Origin: JAJNPS01 sp031378845
GTDB taxonomy: Bacteria; Pseudomonadota; Alphaproteobacteria; Rhodobacterales; Rhodobacteraceae
NCBI GenBank assembly: GCA_031378845.1
Contig: JANNES010000017.1
Span: forward strand, 1 to 64,000
DNA length: 64,000 bases
Direction of reading: 5' to 3'
Shown piece after piece: positions 35,496 through 45,663 of this stretch. The notes under the pieces were generated by a model, which ran no database searches, was not told the DNA's origin, and saw nothing but the letters and a program-made list of their open reading frames with translations. The position numbers were made by a program, and so were the translations under genes. Position 1 is the stretch's first letter. Each line of letters begins with the position of its first letter.

Positions 35496-36083
35496 ATGCT
35501 GCTGTTGATCGACAATTATGACAGCTTTACCTACAATTTGGTCCATTATTTGGGTGAATTGGGCGCAGATGTCGTCGTAAAGCGCAACGACGCGCTGGAT
35601 GTGCAGGCCATAATGGCCATGGCACCGCAGGCAATCGTGTTGTCACCAGGCCCGTGTGACCCTGCACAAGCCGGGATTTGCCTGCCTTTGACGATTGCCG
35701 CAGCCGAGGCGCGCATCCCCCTTTTGGGCGTCTGCCTCGGCCATCAGACCATCGGCCAGGCGTTCGGGGGGCGGGTGATCCTCTGCCACGAAATCGTCCA
35801 CGGCAAGATGGGCACCATTCACCATCAGGGCAAGGGCATCTTTGCAGGCCTGCCCGCGCCCTTTCAGGCCACGCGCTATCACTCGCTCATCGTCGAGGCC
35901 GCGACCTTGCCCGACTGCCTTGAGGTCACGGCAACCCTCACGGATGGTACCATCATGGGCCTGCGCCACCGCGACCGGCTGATCGAGGGCGTGCAGTTCC
36001 ACCCCGAAAGCATTGCCTCTGAACACGGCCACCAGCTCTTGCGCAATTTCCTCGACGCCGCCCGCCAGCGGCAGCCCGCATGA
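35496..36083 (+). CDS. trpG: Anthranilate synthase component II (glutamine amidotransferase)
   Basis: 195 residues. Class I amidotransferase with nucleophile Cys in LLGVCLGHQTIG and the His-Glu pair in GVQFHPESI. The N-terminus MLLLIDNYDSFTYNLVHYLGELG is typical (split here as a motif region at residues 1-23). Supplies ammonia to TrpE. Stop overlaps the trpD start (ATGA). Confidence 0.96.
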   Translation: MLLLIDNYDSFTYNLVHYLGELGADVVVKRNDALDVQAIMAMAPQAIVLSPGPCDPAQAGICLPLTIAAAEARIPLLGVCLGHQTIGQAFGGRVILCHEIVHGKMGTIHHQGKGIFAGLPAPFQATRYHSLIVEAATLPDCLEVTATLTDGTIMGLRHRDRLIEGVQFHPESIASEHGHQLLRNFLDAARQRQPA

Positions 36084-37099
36084 GCGACGCGCTCAAATCC
36101 CTGATCGGGGTCGCGGCGACACGTCCCCTGACCCGCGCCGAGGCAGAAGCCGCGTTTGGCGTCCTGTTCGACGGCAGCGGCACCCCCGCGCAGATGGGCG
36201 GGTTTCTGATGGCGCTGCGTACGCGGGGCGAGACGGTCGATGAATACGCCGCTGCCGCCTTTGTGATGCGCGCCAAATGCAACGCGGTGCGTGCGCCTGC
36301 GGGGGCGATGGATATCGTGGGCACTGGCGGTGACGGCAAAGGCACGCTGAACATCTCCACCGCGACGGCCTTTGTCGTGGCCGGTGCCGGCGTCCCCGTC
36401 GCCAAGCACGGCAACCGCAACCTGTCGTCAAAATCCGGCGCGGCGGATGCGCTTGCCGAAATGGGCCTGAACGTCATGATCGGTCCCGATATTGTAGAGC
36501 GCTGCCTGGCAGAGGCCGGGATCGGCTTCATGATGGCCCCCATGCACCACCCGGCGATCCGCCACGTCATGCCAGTGCGGGCAGAGCTTGGCACCCGCAC
36601 AATCTTTAACATCCTCGGGCCCTTGACCAATCCCGCCGGGGTCAAGCGCCAACTGACCGGTGCGTTTTCTGCGGCCCTTATCCGCCCGATGGCCGAAACT
36701 CTGCACGCGCTGGGGTCCGAAAGAGCCTGGCTCGTGCATGGCAGCGATGGCACCGACGAGATCACCATCGCGGGCCTCACCAAAGTCGTCGCCCTTGAAG
36801 GCGGCCAGATCCGCGAGTTCGAGGTGCATCCCGAAGAGGCCGGCCTGCCCGTCCATCCGTTCGAGGCGATCAGGGGCGGCACGCCGGCGGAGAACGCCGT
36901 GGCATTCCGCGCACTTCTGGACGGCGCTGGCGGGGCCTACAGGGACGCCGTATTGCTGAATGCTGCCGCCGCCTTGATGGTCGCCGACAAAGTCACCACC
37001 TTGCAAGATGGCGTCGGTCTCGCACGGCAAAGCATCGATTCCGGGGCGGCGAAGGCGAAGCTCGCAGCCGTGGCGCGCATCACCCAAAGCGCCGCCTGA
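36080..37099 (+). CDS. trpD: Anthranilate phosphoribosyltransferase
   Basis: 339 residues. The PRPP-binding glycine motif VGTGGDGKGTLNIST, KHGNRNLSSKSG, and FNILGPLTNPA are the family signatures. Transfers the phosphoribosyl group to anthranilate. Translationally coupled to trpG by a four-base overlap; trpC follows after 48 bases. Confidence 0.97.
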   Translation: MSDALKSLIGVAATRPLTRAEAEAAFGVLFDGSGTPAQMGGFLMALRTRGETVDEYAAAAFVMRAKCNAVRAPAGAMDIVGTGGDGKGTLNISTATAFVVAGAGVPVAKHGNRNLSSKSGAADALAEMGLNVMIGPDIVERCLAEAGIGFMMAPMHHPAIRHVMPVRAELGTRTIFNILGPLTNPAGVKRQLTGAFSAALIRPMAETLHALGSERAWLVHGSDGTDEITIAGLTKVVALEGGQIREFEVHPEEAGLPVHPFEAIRGGTPAENAVAFRALLDGAGGAYRDAVLLNAAAALMVADKVTTLQDGVGLARQSIDSGAAKAKLAAVARITQSAA

Positions 37100-37147
37100 C
37101 CTTTCGAGTGCTTTTCTTTCCGCGCTGAATTGACTAGGCAAAGGCCC

Positions 37148-37960
37148 ATGAGCACCATTCTCGAGCGCATCAAGACCTACAAGCTTGCCGAAGTCGCCGC
37201 CCGCAAGCGCGGTCGCCCGATCCTGACGGTCGAAGAGGCCGCACTCGCCGCGCAACCCCCCCGCGGTTTTGCCGCTGCGCTGCGCGACGCCGCCGCCACC
37301 GGCTATGGCCTGATCGCCGAGATCAAGAAAGCCAGCCCCTCCAAAGGTCTGATCCGCAAGGATTTCGACCCCCCAACCCTTGCGCGCGCCTATGCAGCCG
37401 GGGGGGCCACCTGCCTGTCTGTGCTGACCGATGAGCCATCGTTTATGGGGGCCGACAGCTACCTTTTGGCCGCCAGCGCCGCCACCGCCCTGCCCTGCCT
37501 GCGCAAGGATTTCCTCTATGACACCTACCAGGTCGTCGAGTCCCGCGCGCTGAATGCCGACTGCGTCCTGATCATCATGGCGTCGGTTTCGGATGCGCAG
37601 GCGGCCGAGCTTGAAGCCTGCGCCGTAGGCCTTGGCATGGATGTGCTGATCGAGGTGCATGACCGCGCCGAGTTGGACCGCGCGATCTTGCTGAAATCGC
37701 CGCTGATCGGCATCAACAACCGCAACCTTCACACGTTCGAGGTCACCCTCGACACCACCCGCGAACTTGCCCGCCATGTCCCCGCCGACCGCGTAATCGT
37801 GTCCGAAAGCGGCCTTTACCGGCCCGAAGACCTCGCCGATCTCGCCCTGTACGGTGCGCGTTGCTTTTTGATCGGCGAAAGCCTGATGCGGCAAGCGGAT
37901 GTCATGGCCGCAACCAAGGCCATCCTCGCCCATCCCCTGCGATCCGAGGGCGGCACATGA
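37148..37960 (+). CDS. trpC: Indole-3-glycerol phosphate synthase
   Basis: 270 residues, TIM barrel. AEIKKASPSKGLIRKDF carries the substrate-binding Lys, followed by CLSVLTDEPSFMGADSYL, LRKDFLYDTYQV, IGINNRNLHTF and SESGLY. Forms the indole ring precursor. The ATG at 37148 gives the family start. The stop overlaps the moaC ATG. Confidence 0.97.
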   Translation: MSTILERIKTYKLAEVAARKRGRPILTVEEAALAAQPPRGFAAALRDAAATGYGLIAEIKKASPSKGLIRKDFDPPTLARAYAAGGATCLSVLTDEPSFMGADSYLLAASAATALPCLRKDFLYDTYQVVESRALNADCVLIIMASVSDAQAAELEACAVGLGMDVLIEVHDRAELDRAILLKSPLIGINNRNLHTFEVTLDTTRELARHVPADRVIVSESGLYRPEDLADLALYGARCFLIGESLMRQADVMAATKAILAHPLRSEGGT

Positions 37961-38436
37961 CGGGCCTCACCCATTTCGACGGCGATGGCCGCGCACAGAT
38001 GGTCGATGTCTCGGGCAAACCCAATACCGCACGGACCGCCGTGGCCGAGGGGCATGTCGTCATGCAGCCGGAAACACTCGCTCATGTGACCACCGGCAGC
38101 GCCAAAAAGGGCGATGTTCTGGCCGTCGCGCGCCTTGCCGGCATCATGGCCGCCAAGCGCACCGCCGACCTCATCCCGCTTTGCCATCCGCTGGCCCTGA
38201 GCAAAGTCGTCGTCGATCTTGTTGCTGACCCGACCCTTCCCGGAGTACGGATCACCGCGAGCGTCGCCACAACCGGCCCGACCGGCGTCGAGATGGAGGC
38301 GCTGACCGCTGTCACGGTCGCTGCCCTCACGGTCTATGACATGCTGAAAGCCGTCGAAAAGGGCATGACCATCGGCGCCATCCGCCTCGTGCGCAAAGAT
38401 GGCGGAAAATCTGGTACTTACGAGGTACCGCCGTGA
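37957..38436 (+). CDS. moaC: Cyclic pyranopterin monophosphate synthase MoaC
   Basis: 159 residues. MVDVSGKPNTARTAVA, IPLCHPLAL and the GVEMEALTAV region with TVYDMLKAVEKGM are the MoaC signatures. Converts MoaA's product to cyclic pyranopterin monophosphate. Overlaps trpC by four bases and touches moeA, so molybdopterin genes ride in the trp transcript. Confidence 0.97.
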   Translation: MTGLTHFDGDGRAQMVDVSGKPNTARTAVAEGHVVMQPETLAHVTTGSAKKGDVLAVARLAGIMAAKRTADLIPLCHPLALSKVVVDLVADPTLPGVRITASVATTGPTGVEMEALTAVTVAALTVYDMLKAVEKGMTIGAIRLVRKDGGKSGTYEVPP

Positions 38437-39620
38437 TGATCACGGTCGCCGAGGCGCTGGACAAGGCACTGGCACTTGTCGCCCCGCTGCCCGCTGAAAC
38501 CATCGTCTTGCAAGACGCCGTGGGCCGGATTCTCGCCGAACCCGTTTTTGCCAGACTGCGCCAACCGCCATTCCCCTCTTCGGCCATGGATGGCTATGCC
38601 CTTGCGGGAGATCCGTCCCCCGGAACAAGGTTGGCCGTCATCGGCGAAGCCGCCGCAGGGCGGCGTTTCGACGGCACGCTCGGCCCCGGCCAAGCAGTCC
38701 GCATCTTTACCGGCGCTCCAGTGCCACAAGGCGCGACGCGCATCTTGCTGCAAGAGGACGTGATCGCCAGCCCTGGCACCATCACCACGCAAAAACCCGT
38801 TGAGCCCCCCACCCATATCCGCGCGGCGGGCCAGGACTTCGACCTCGGCACCGCGGTCAGCCCACGCCTCTTGCGCCCATCCGACCTCGCCCTTCTGGCC
38901 GCGATGAACCACGCGACCGTCCCGGTAATCCGAAGACCCTTCGTGGCAATCATGGCCACCGGGGACGAACTGGTGATGCCCGGCACCGATCCCGGTCGCG
39001 ACCAGATCCTCTGCTCGAACTCGTTCGCGCTCAAAGCGATGGTCGAAGTTTGCGGGGGGCACGCGCGCCTTTTGCCGATTGCCGCCGATACCGAAGAAAG
39101 CCTGCGCACCGTCTTTGCCCTGACCGCCGGAGCCGATCTGATCGTCACGATCGGCGGCGCGTCCGTTGGGGACCACGATCTGGTCGGTCGCGTGGCCCAA
39201 AGCCTCGGTCTTGACCGTGCGTTCTGGAAAATCGCCATGCGCCCGGGAAAACCGCTGATGGCGGGCCGCATGGGATCGGGCACGCCACTCTTGGGCCTGC
39301 CCGGCAACCCCGTCTCTGCCGTGGTCTGCGCGCAGCTTTTTTTGTTGCCGATGCTGCGCCGGATGCTTGGCCTGACAGACGTTACTACACCGATCTGCAA
39401 AGCAAGACTGGCCGTCGATCTGCCAGCTGGCGGCCCGCGCGCGCATTACATGCGGGCCCGCCTGACACGCGCGCCGGACGGAACCGCGACGATCACACCC
39501 ATGAAAAATCAGGACAGCGCACTTTTGTCGGTGCTGACCGCCGCCGATGCACTGCTGATCCAGCCGGTCGATGCGCCGGCCGGCGCGGCGGGCGATCTGG
39601 TGGACTATCTGGCCATGTGA
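38436..39620 (+). CDS. moeA: Molybdopterin molybdenumtransferase MoeA
   Basis: 394 residues from ATG 38436 (GTG 38433 also possible). Domain signatures: FPSSAMDGYAL, the GAPVPQGA loop, and the MPT-binding GGASVGDHD, followed by MRPGKPLMAG and LPGNPVSAVV. Inserts molybdate into adenylated molybdopterin. Start overlaps the moaC stop. Confidence 0.96.
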   Translation: MITVAEALDKALALVAPLPAETIVLQDAVGRILAEPVFARLRQPPFPSSAMDGYALAGDPSPGTRLAVIGEAAAGRRFDGTLGPGQAVRIFTGAPVPQGATRILLQEDVIASPGTITTQKPVEPPTHIRAAGQDFDLGTAVSPRLLRPSDLALLAAMNHATVPVIRRPFVAIMATGDELVMPGTDPGRDQILCSNSFALKAMVEVCGGHARLLPIAADTEESLRTVFALTAGADLIVTIGGASVGDHDLVGRVAQSLGLDRAFWKIAMRPGKPLMAGRMGSGTPLLGLPGNPVSAVVCAQLFLLPMLRRMLGLTDVTTPICKARLAVDLPAGGPRAHYMRARLTRAPDGTATITPMKNQDSALLSVLTAADALLIQPVDAPAGAAGDLVDYLAM

Positions 39621-39698
39621 CGGGGGGTTAACCCGGTCTTGATTGTTTCGACGGCGAACGATGGCACACCGAATCGCAATACACTTGACACAAACCAA

Positions 39699-39713
39699 GA
39701 ACGCAGGCAGAAC
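39699..39713. promoter_or_regulatory. LexA binding site (SOS box) upstream of lexA
   Basis: GAAC-N7-GAAC (second GAAC at 39710-39713) is the alphaproteobacterial LexA operator. It lies 32 bases before the lexA start and just after a TTGACA -35-like hexamer (39685-39690), so bound LexA would block its own promoter. Confidence 0.85.
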
Positions 39714-39744
39714 ATTAATCCAACAGACCGCAGATGGGGTGGAC

Positions 39745-40431
39745 ATGCTCACGCGCAAGCAGTTGGAACTTCTGGACTTCATTCGCACCCGCGTGGATGT
39801 GGACGGTGTGCCCCCTTCGTTTGACGAGATGAAAGAGGCGCTTGATCTGCGCTCCAAATCCGGCATCCACCGGCTGATCACCGCGTTGGAGGAGCGCGGC
39901 TTCATCCGCCGTCTCGCCCATCGCGCGCGCGCCCTGGAAATCATCAAATTGCCCGAGGCGATGGAACGCCCCGGCTTTTCGCCCAAGGTGATCACTGGCG
40001 ACCGTGTTGCGCCGCCGCGCGCGGCGATTCCGGTCGAAGTGGCGCATGCGATCGAGCTGCCGCTGATGGGTCGCATCGCCGCTGGCGTCCCGATCGAGGC
40101 GATCTCGGAAATCTCGCACCATGTTTCAGTGCCGGGCACGATGCTGTCTGGCAAGGGTCAGCACTACGCGCTTGAGGTCAAGGGCGACAGCATGATCGAG
40201 GCCGGGATCAATGACGGCGACGTCGTCGTGATCCGCGAGCAGTCGACGGCGGAAAATGGCGATATCGTCGTGGCAATCGTCGAGGATAACGAGGCGACGC
40301 TGAAACGCTTTCGCCGTCGTGGTGGGATGATCGCGCTGGAGGCCGCCAACCCTGCGTATGAAACCCGCGTCTATCCCGACCACCTGATCAAGGTGCAAGG
40401 CCGCCTCGTCGGGCTGATCCGCAACTACTAG
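39745..40431 (+). CDS. lexA: SOS repressor LexA
   Basis: 228 residues. An N-terminal winged helix (MLTRKQLELLDFI, then SGIHRLITALEERGFIRR) precedes the S24 peptidase domain. The autocleavage site is Ala113-Gly114 (RIAAGVP), catalytic Ser149 (GDSM) and Lys187 (ATLKRF). Represses DNA-damage genes and cleaves itself with RecA. The ATG at 39745 fits the family N-terminus; its own SOS box lies upstream. Confidence 0.97.
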   Translation: MLTRKQLELLDFIRTRVDVDGVPPSFDEMKEALDLRSKSGIHRLITALEERGFIRRLAHRARALEIIKLPEAMERPGFSPKVITGDRVAPPRAAIPVEVAHAIELPLMGRIAAGVPIEAISEISHHVSVPGTMLSGKGQHYALEVKGDSMIEAGINDGDVVVIREQSTAENGDIVVAIVEDNEATLKRFRRRGGMIALEAANPAYETRVYPDHLIKVQGRLVGLIRNY

Positions 40432-40587
40432 GTGCCGGAGGTGACCGCCGGGGCGTGACGCGGCACTGCCGTGTTCAACCGGGCGCGTCATCGTCATGTG
40501 CGGTCTTGCTGTCCAGCGCCTTGGGCGTCTCATTTGTCGAAATACTGTCTGCATACCGGGTGTCGCGCGCCCGGCCCAGCCATCAGA

Positions 40588-42732
40588 TCACGGCGTTGCT
40601 TTTGCCTCGCCTGTCACGACCAATGCCTCCGCAAGCGGCTTTTCTAGCGAAATCCATTCGGGCAAAATCCCTGTCGCTATTGCCGGACCCGACCAGATTC
40701 GTCCCGTCCGACGCGCGGCGATGATGCGCAATTCAGTCCCCACTGGCACCAGCGCGATGGACCCGGACTGGCGCAACACGCCCTGATCCAGCAAGAGGCA
40801 CCCTTCAGGACGCATCTCGGCAACCGCGTTCAGAATGACGATATCTGCCGTGTTGCAGGCGGCCACCAATGCGGCCAGACCACCTTTGCCCCTAAGCGCA
40901 ATCCCCTGCATTCCCGCCACCTCAAAGCTGCGCTGCGCCACTGGCCCCCCAAAGCCCGGTCGTGCCGCTGCGGTGACCTGATCGGCCAGATCGCCATCAT
41001 CCTCAAGCCAAGTTCGTGCCAGAAACCCGCCGCCCCGTGACACCGACAGGGCGCGCCCCTCGGGCCCGTCCAGGCCCACAATCGACCCATCCGACGCGAC
41101 CAGCAGCAAGGGACGTTCCGCCGCGACCCAAAGCCCCAAGGCGACGACAATCGGGGCCAACCCGATCAGCCGCACCCGCCCGCGCCACAAGATCAGCACC
41201 AGCCCGCCAAAAGTGATCAGAGGCAACGCCCAGGAATCCGGGGCGGGAATGGCCGTAACCGAGCCTTGCAGGCCTGCAATCCAATGCGCCACGAACAGGA
41301 TCCAGCGCGACCCCAATTCCATCACCCATAGTGGCAGCGCTGCCAGCCCAAAGGGGGCCAGCAACGCCGCAATGACCCCCGCCGGCATGACCATCGCCCC
41401 CATGACCGGCACGGTCAAGAGGTTGGCAAGCAACCCATAATCGGCAAATCGGTTGAAATGCGCGGCTGCAAAGGGCGCCGTCGCAATTCCTCCGATCACC
41501 GAAGACAGGACCAGCGTAAAGACGTGGATCGCCCAACGCGGAATCCGTTCGCGCATCACTTGGCGATCCAACGCGCCAAAACCTGCAATCAGCGCAAGCG
41601 TCGCCGCGAACGACATCTGAAACCCCGCCTCGACCAGGCTTTCGGGCTTGGTCAGCAAGATCAGGATCGCCGAGATCGCCGCCGTGCGCAGCGTAATTGC
41701 CCGCCGGTCGATCATCACGGCCACCAGCGCCACCGCGATCATGATAAAGGCGCGCTCGGTCGCCACATTCGCGCCCGATAGCAGCAGGTAGAAATAGGCC
41801 ATCCCCAGCGACAACGCCGCCGCGGCCTTTTTGGCCGGCAGCCGCAGTACCACGGGGGGACAAAGCGCAATCGCCGACCGCAGAAGGAAAAACACGAACC
41901 CCACGATGAACACCATGTTCATGCCCGAAATCGCCAACAGATGTGCCAGGCTCGAATCGCGCAGCGCCCGGACGGCATCTTGCGACAGGCCTGACTGGTC
42001 GCCGGTTAGCACACCGGACGAAAACGCCCCCGCATCACCCGGCACTGCCGTCATCATCGCGTTGGACACATAGGTGCGCAGCCGGTCGATCCACTGTGCT
42101 CCATCCTCGGGGGGGGCCAGCAGCAAGACCGGATTGCGCGTGTAGCCGACCGCGCCCAGCTGGTCGAAATAGGCCATCCGGCGAAAGTTGAACCCGCCCG
42201 GCTCCACAGCACCTTCGGGTGCGGAAAGATGCCCGGTAAGGATCAGATGTTGCCCCGGGACGGGCGGCGTCACCGGCACCTTTCCGCCCTGCAGCGAGAT
42301 CCGCACCCTGACAGGTGTACGCGCAGGCGAGACGTCTTGCAGCACCACCTGATCCAGTGTCAGGCGCAGCGCATCCGATTGCGAACGATCAACCTCGATC
42401 AACCGCCCCTCAATTGCTCCGTAATAGCGAAAGCCCAACATCGGCGCCTCGACCGCATGGGCGCGCCAGCCCGCCGCAAGCAGTCCCACCGCAAAGGCAA
42501 AGCCCGCCGCCGCAAAGGGCCGCAGCGCTTCGGGACTGCGCAATGCGCCAAACCCGGCGATGAACGCGACGAAACCGCTCAGCAGATAGAACGGGACCCC
42601 CGGCTCCCAAGGCAGGGCAAACCAGACCGCGATCCCCGTGCCCAGAAACACCGCGAGCCAGGGGAACAAGTGCCCCTGCATGTCGGCCAGCGCCTGACCC
42701 GGCCAGCGCCACGCCCGCCCAATGCTCGTCAC
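40588..42732 (-). CDS. comEC: ComEC/Rec2 family DNA-uptake channel protein
   Basis: 714 residues. N-terminal helices and a DUF4131-type region (about 20-190), then the Competence domain with LLAISGMNMVFIVGFVFF and ALSLGMAYFYLLLSGANVATERAF. Around ten further membrane segments follow. The C-terminal 180 residues lack a visible HxHxDH metal site, as in other alphaproteobacterial ComEC proteins with a degenerate lactamase-like end. Forms the inner-membrane pore for transforming DNA. Convergent to lexA and divergent to gltX. Confidence 0.9.
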   Translation of the reverse strand: MTSIGRAWRWPGQALADMQGHLFPWLAVFLGTGIAVWFALPWEPGVPFYLLSGFVAFIAGFGALRSPEALRPFAAAGFAFAVGLLAAGWRAHAVEAPMLGFRYYGAIEGRLIEVDRSQSDALRLTLDQVVLQDVSPARTPVRVRISLQGGKVPVTPPVPGQHLILTGHLSAPEGAVEPGGFNFRRMAYFDQLGAVGYTRNPVLLLAPPEDGAQWIDRLRTYVSNAMMTAVPGDAGAFSSGVLTGDQSGLSQDAVRALRDSSLAHLLAISGMNMVFIVGFVFFLLRSAIALCPPVVLRLPAKKAAAALSLGMAYFYLLLSGANVATERAFIMIAVALVAVMIDRRAITLRTAAISAILILLTKPESLVEAGFQMSFAATLALIAGFGALDRQVMRERIPRWAIHVFTLVLSSVIGGIATAPFAAAHFNRFADYGLLANLLTVPVMGAMVMPAGVIAALLAPFGLAALPLWVMELGSRWILFVAHWIAGLQGSVTAIPAPDSWALPLITFGGLVLILWRGRVRLIGLAPIVVALGLWVAAERPLLLVASDGSIVGLDGPEGRALSVSRGGGFLARTWLEDDGDLADQVTAAARPGFGGPVAQRSFEVAGMQGIALRGKGGLAALVAACNTADIVILNAVAEMRPEGCLLLDQGVLRQSGSIALVPVGTELRIIAARRTGRIWSGPAIATGILPEWISLEKPLAEALVVTGEAKATP

Positions 42733-42809
42733 CTTGTTTCCCGACCTGCTCTTGCCTATGACGAGGCAACCCTATCTTCATCTTGGTTTCTGAAAGGTTA
42801 ACGCCCCTC

Positions 42810-44216
42810 ATGTCCGCCCTTGCCGACCGCCCCGTAGTCACCCGCTTTGCCCCCTCGCCGACGGGTTATCTGCATATCGGCGGCGGGCGTACCGCGCTTT
42901 TCAACTGGCTTTACGCCCGTGGCCGGGGCGGCAAGTTCCTGCTCCGGATCGAGGATACCGACCGCGAACGCTCCACCCCCGAGGCGACGGCTGCGATCCT
43001 GCGCGGGCTGACCTGGCTTGGTCTCGACTGGGACGGCGAGGTGGTCAGCCAGTTCGACCGCAAGGACCGCCATGCCGACGTGGCACACGCGATGCTGACG
43101 CGAGGAACGGCCTATAAGTGCTTTTCAACGCACGAAGAAATTGCCGCTTTTCGCGCGGCGTCTGACGCCAGTTACGCGGTCTTTCGCAGTCCTTGGCGCG
43201 AGGCCGATCCCGCAACCTACCCCGACGCGCCTTACGTCATCCGCATGAAAGCACCTCGGACCGGCGCGACAGTGATCGAAGATCGGGTACAAGGTCGCGT
43301 CATCATCCAGAATGAAACCCTCGACGACATGATCGTGTTACGTTCCGACGGCACACCTACCTACATGTTGGCGGTGGTGGTGGATGATCACGACATGGGC
43401 GTCACGCACGTGATCCGGGGCGACGATCACCTCAACAATGCCGGACGCCAGCAGATGGTCTATGCCGCGATGGGCTGGGAGGTGCCGGTCTGGGCGCATA
43501 TCCCGCTGATCCACGGGCCGGACGGCAAAAAACTGTCAAAACGCCATGGCGCCACCGGCATCGAAGAGTATCAGGCGATGGGCTATCCGGCGGCGGGGAT
43601 GCGCAATTATCTGACGCGGCTTGGCTGGGCGCATGGTGATGCCGAGATCTTCACGACCGACAAAGCCATTGCGATGTTTGACCTTGACGGCATCGGCCGC
43701 GCGCCGGCACGGCTGGATTTTAAGAAATTGGAAAACACTTGCGGGCATCATATCGCGATGACGGATGATGCTGCACTGCTGCATGAACTTGACGGATACC
43801 TTGCCGCAGCGCACCGGCCGCCGCTCGATGCGGGTCAGCATGCGCGACTACGGGCAGCCATGCCGGCGGTCAAGGAACGCAGCAAGACTTTCCCTGAACT
43901 CCTTGATAATGCATATTTTGCGCTGAACGCCCGCCCTGTCCTTCCGGATGAAGCAGCGGCCAGATCACTGGACAGTCCCGGCCGTGATCTCATCCGCGCA
44001 TTGACGCCGCGCCTGCAAAGTGCAGACTGGAACAAAGACGCGCTTGAGCCGATCCTGACGGTGTTCGCCGCCGAGCAGGGCGTCGGTTTCGGCAAACTGG
44101 CGGCACCGATACGGGCGGCCCTTGCCGGGCGGACCGTGACACCTTCGGTCTATGACATGATGCTGGTCATCGGTCAGGACGAGACGATTGCAAGGCTGAC
44201 CGACGCTGCGGCATGA
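42810..44216 (+). CDS. gltX: Glutamate--tRNA ligase
   Basis: 468 residues. Class I synthetase with the HIGH-type motif in PTGYLHIGGGRTALFNW and the KMSKS-type motif KKLSKRHGA. The GIEEYQAMGYPAAGMRNYL region and the C-terminal anticodon-binding helices match bacterial GltX. Start ATG 42810; a TTG at 42783 is possible but less likely. gltA follows after 106 bases. Confidence 0.95.
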   Translation: MSALADRPVVTRFAPSPTGYLHIGGGRTALFNWLYARGRGGKFLLRIEDTDRERSTPEATAAILRGLTWLGLDWDGEVVSQFDRKDRHADVAHAMLTRGTAYKCFSTHEEIAAFRAASDASYAVFRSPWREADPATYPDAPYVIRMKAPRTGATVIEDRVQGRVIIQNETLDDMIVLRSDGTPTYMLAVVVDDHDMGVTHVIRGDDHLNNAGRQQMVYAAMGWEVPVWAHIPLIHGPDGKKLSKRHGATGIEEYQAMGYPAAGMRNYLTRLGWAHGDAEIFTTDKAIAMFDLDGIGRAPARLDFKKLENTCGHHIAMTDDAALLHELDGYLAAAHRPPLDAGQHARLRAAMPAVKERSKTFPELLDNAYFALNARPVLPDEAAARSLDSPGRDLIRALTPRLQSADWNKDALEPILTVFAAEQGVGFGKLAAPIRAALAGRTVTPSVYDMMLVIGQDETIARLTDAAA

Positions 44217-44322
44217 CGCCCAGCCCCGGATCGGCAGGAATGGGGTCGCCATCGGGCGACCGAACGGGATCAACCGCCCGCCGCCTGCCAGCGGCACATC
44301 CGGGCGCGAATGGGGGAAGACC

Positions 44323-45612
44323 ATGGCTGACAGAAAAGCGACGCTGAACCTGGATGGCAAGGACTATGACCTGCCGGTGCTGTCCCCGACAATCGGCCCG
44401 GATGTCCTGGATATCCGCAAGCTTTATGGCGAGGCGGATGTGTTCACCTATGACCCCGGCTTCACCTCCACGGCCGCGTGCGAAAGCGCCATCACCTTTA
44501 TTGACGGCGACAAGGGAGAGCTGTTGTATCGCGGTTATCCCATTGATCAGCTGGCGGATAAATCCAGCTACCTTGAGGTCTGCTATCTGCTTTTGTACGG
44601 CGAGCTGCCCTCGGATGCGCAGCTTGCCGATTTCACCAACCGCGTGACGCACCACACGATGGTGCATGAACAGATGCACTACTTTTTCCGTGGCTTTCGT
44701 CGTGATGCGCACCCGATGGCGACAATGGTCGGTGTGGTCGGCGCGATGGCCGCGTTTTATCATGACAGCACCGACATCTCCGATCCGTGGCAGCGCGAGG
44801 TGGCAGCGATCCGCATGATCGCCAAACTGCCGACAATTGCTGCGATGGCTTACAAGTATTCGATCGGCCAACCCTTCGTTTATCCAAAGAATTCATTGGA
44901 TTACTCGGGGAACTTCCTGCACATGTGCTTCTCGGTTCCGGCTGAGGAGTATGTCGCCAACCCGATCCTCAGCAAGGCGATGGACCGCATCATGATGCTG
45001 CATGCGGATCACGAACAGAACGCCTCGACCTCGACAGTGCGTCTGGCGGGGTCGTCAGGGGCAAATCCGTTCGCCTGTATCGCGGCCGGGATTGCCTGCC
45101 TGTGGGGGCCTGCGCATGGTGGCGCCAATCAGGCGGCGCTTGAACAGCTGCGCGAGATCGGCACCGTCGAGCGGATCCCCGAATTCATCAAGATGGCCAA
45201 GGACAAATCCTCCGGCGTCCGCCTGATGGGTTTCGGTCACCGGGTCTACAAGAATTTCGACCCGCGCGCCAAAGTGATGAAGGAAAGTGCTGACGAGGTG
45301 CTGGACCTGATGGGTATTCACAACAACCCCACCCTTCAGGTCGCCAAGGAGTTGGAGCGGATCGCCCTGCAAGACGACTACTTCATCTCGAAAAAGCTCT
45401 ATCCGAACGTGGATTTCTATTCCGGCATCATTCTGGATGCGATGGGCTTTCCAACCGCGATGTTCACGCCGATCTTTGCGATTGCGCGCACCGTGGGCTG
45501 GATCAGCCAGTGGAAAGAGATGATCGCGGAAAAGAACCAAAAGATCGGCCGTCCCCGTCAGCTTTATATCGGCCCGCAAAAGCGCGACTATGTGGACCTG
45601 CGCAATCGTTGA
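44323..45612 (+). CDS. gltA: Citrate synthase
   Basis: 429 residues, type II Gram-negative length. RLAGSSGANPFACIAAGIA, WGPAHGGANQA with the active-site His, and GFGHRVYKNFDPRAK are present, followed by the Asp region YSGIILDAMGFP. First step of the TCA cycle. GAAG precedes the ATG. Confidence 0.97.
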   Translation: MADRKATLNLDGKDYDLPVLSPTIGPDVLDIRKLYGEADVFTYDPGFTSTAACESAITFIDGDKGELLYRGYPIDQLADKSSYLEVCYLLLYGELPSDAQLADFTNRVTHHTMVHEQMHYFFRGFRRDAHPMATMVGVVGAMAAFYHDSTDISDPWQREVAAIRMIAKLPTIAAMAYKYSIGQPFVYPKNSLDYSGNFLHMCFSVPAEEYVANPILSKAMDRIMMLHADHEQNASTSTVRLAGSSGANPFACIAAGIACLWGPAHGGANQAALEQLREIGTVERIPEFIKMAKDKSSGVRLMGFGHRVYKNFDPRAKVMKESADEVLDLMGIHNNPTLQVAKELERIALQDDYFISKKLYPNVDFYSGIILDAMGFPTAMFTPIFAIARTVGWISQWKEMIAEKNQKIGRPRQLYIGPQKRDYVDLRNR

Positions 45613-45663
45613 GGACCCCTGCGTCATGTGGCATCGCAACCGCGTGACGAACAGGCTGCCCGC

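Noticed and set aside
36428..37933. 501-codon minus-strand frame
   Set aside because: Opposite trpD and trpC; shadow of their codon bias.
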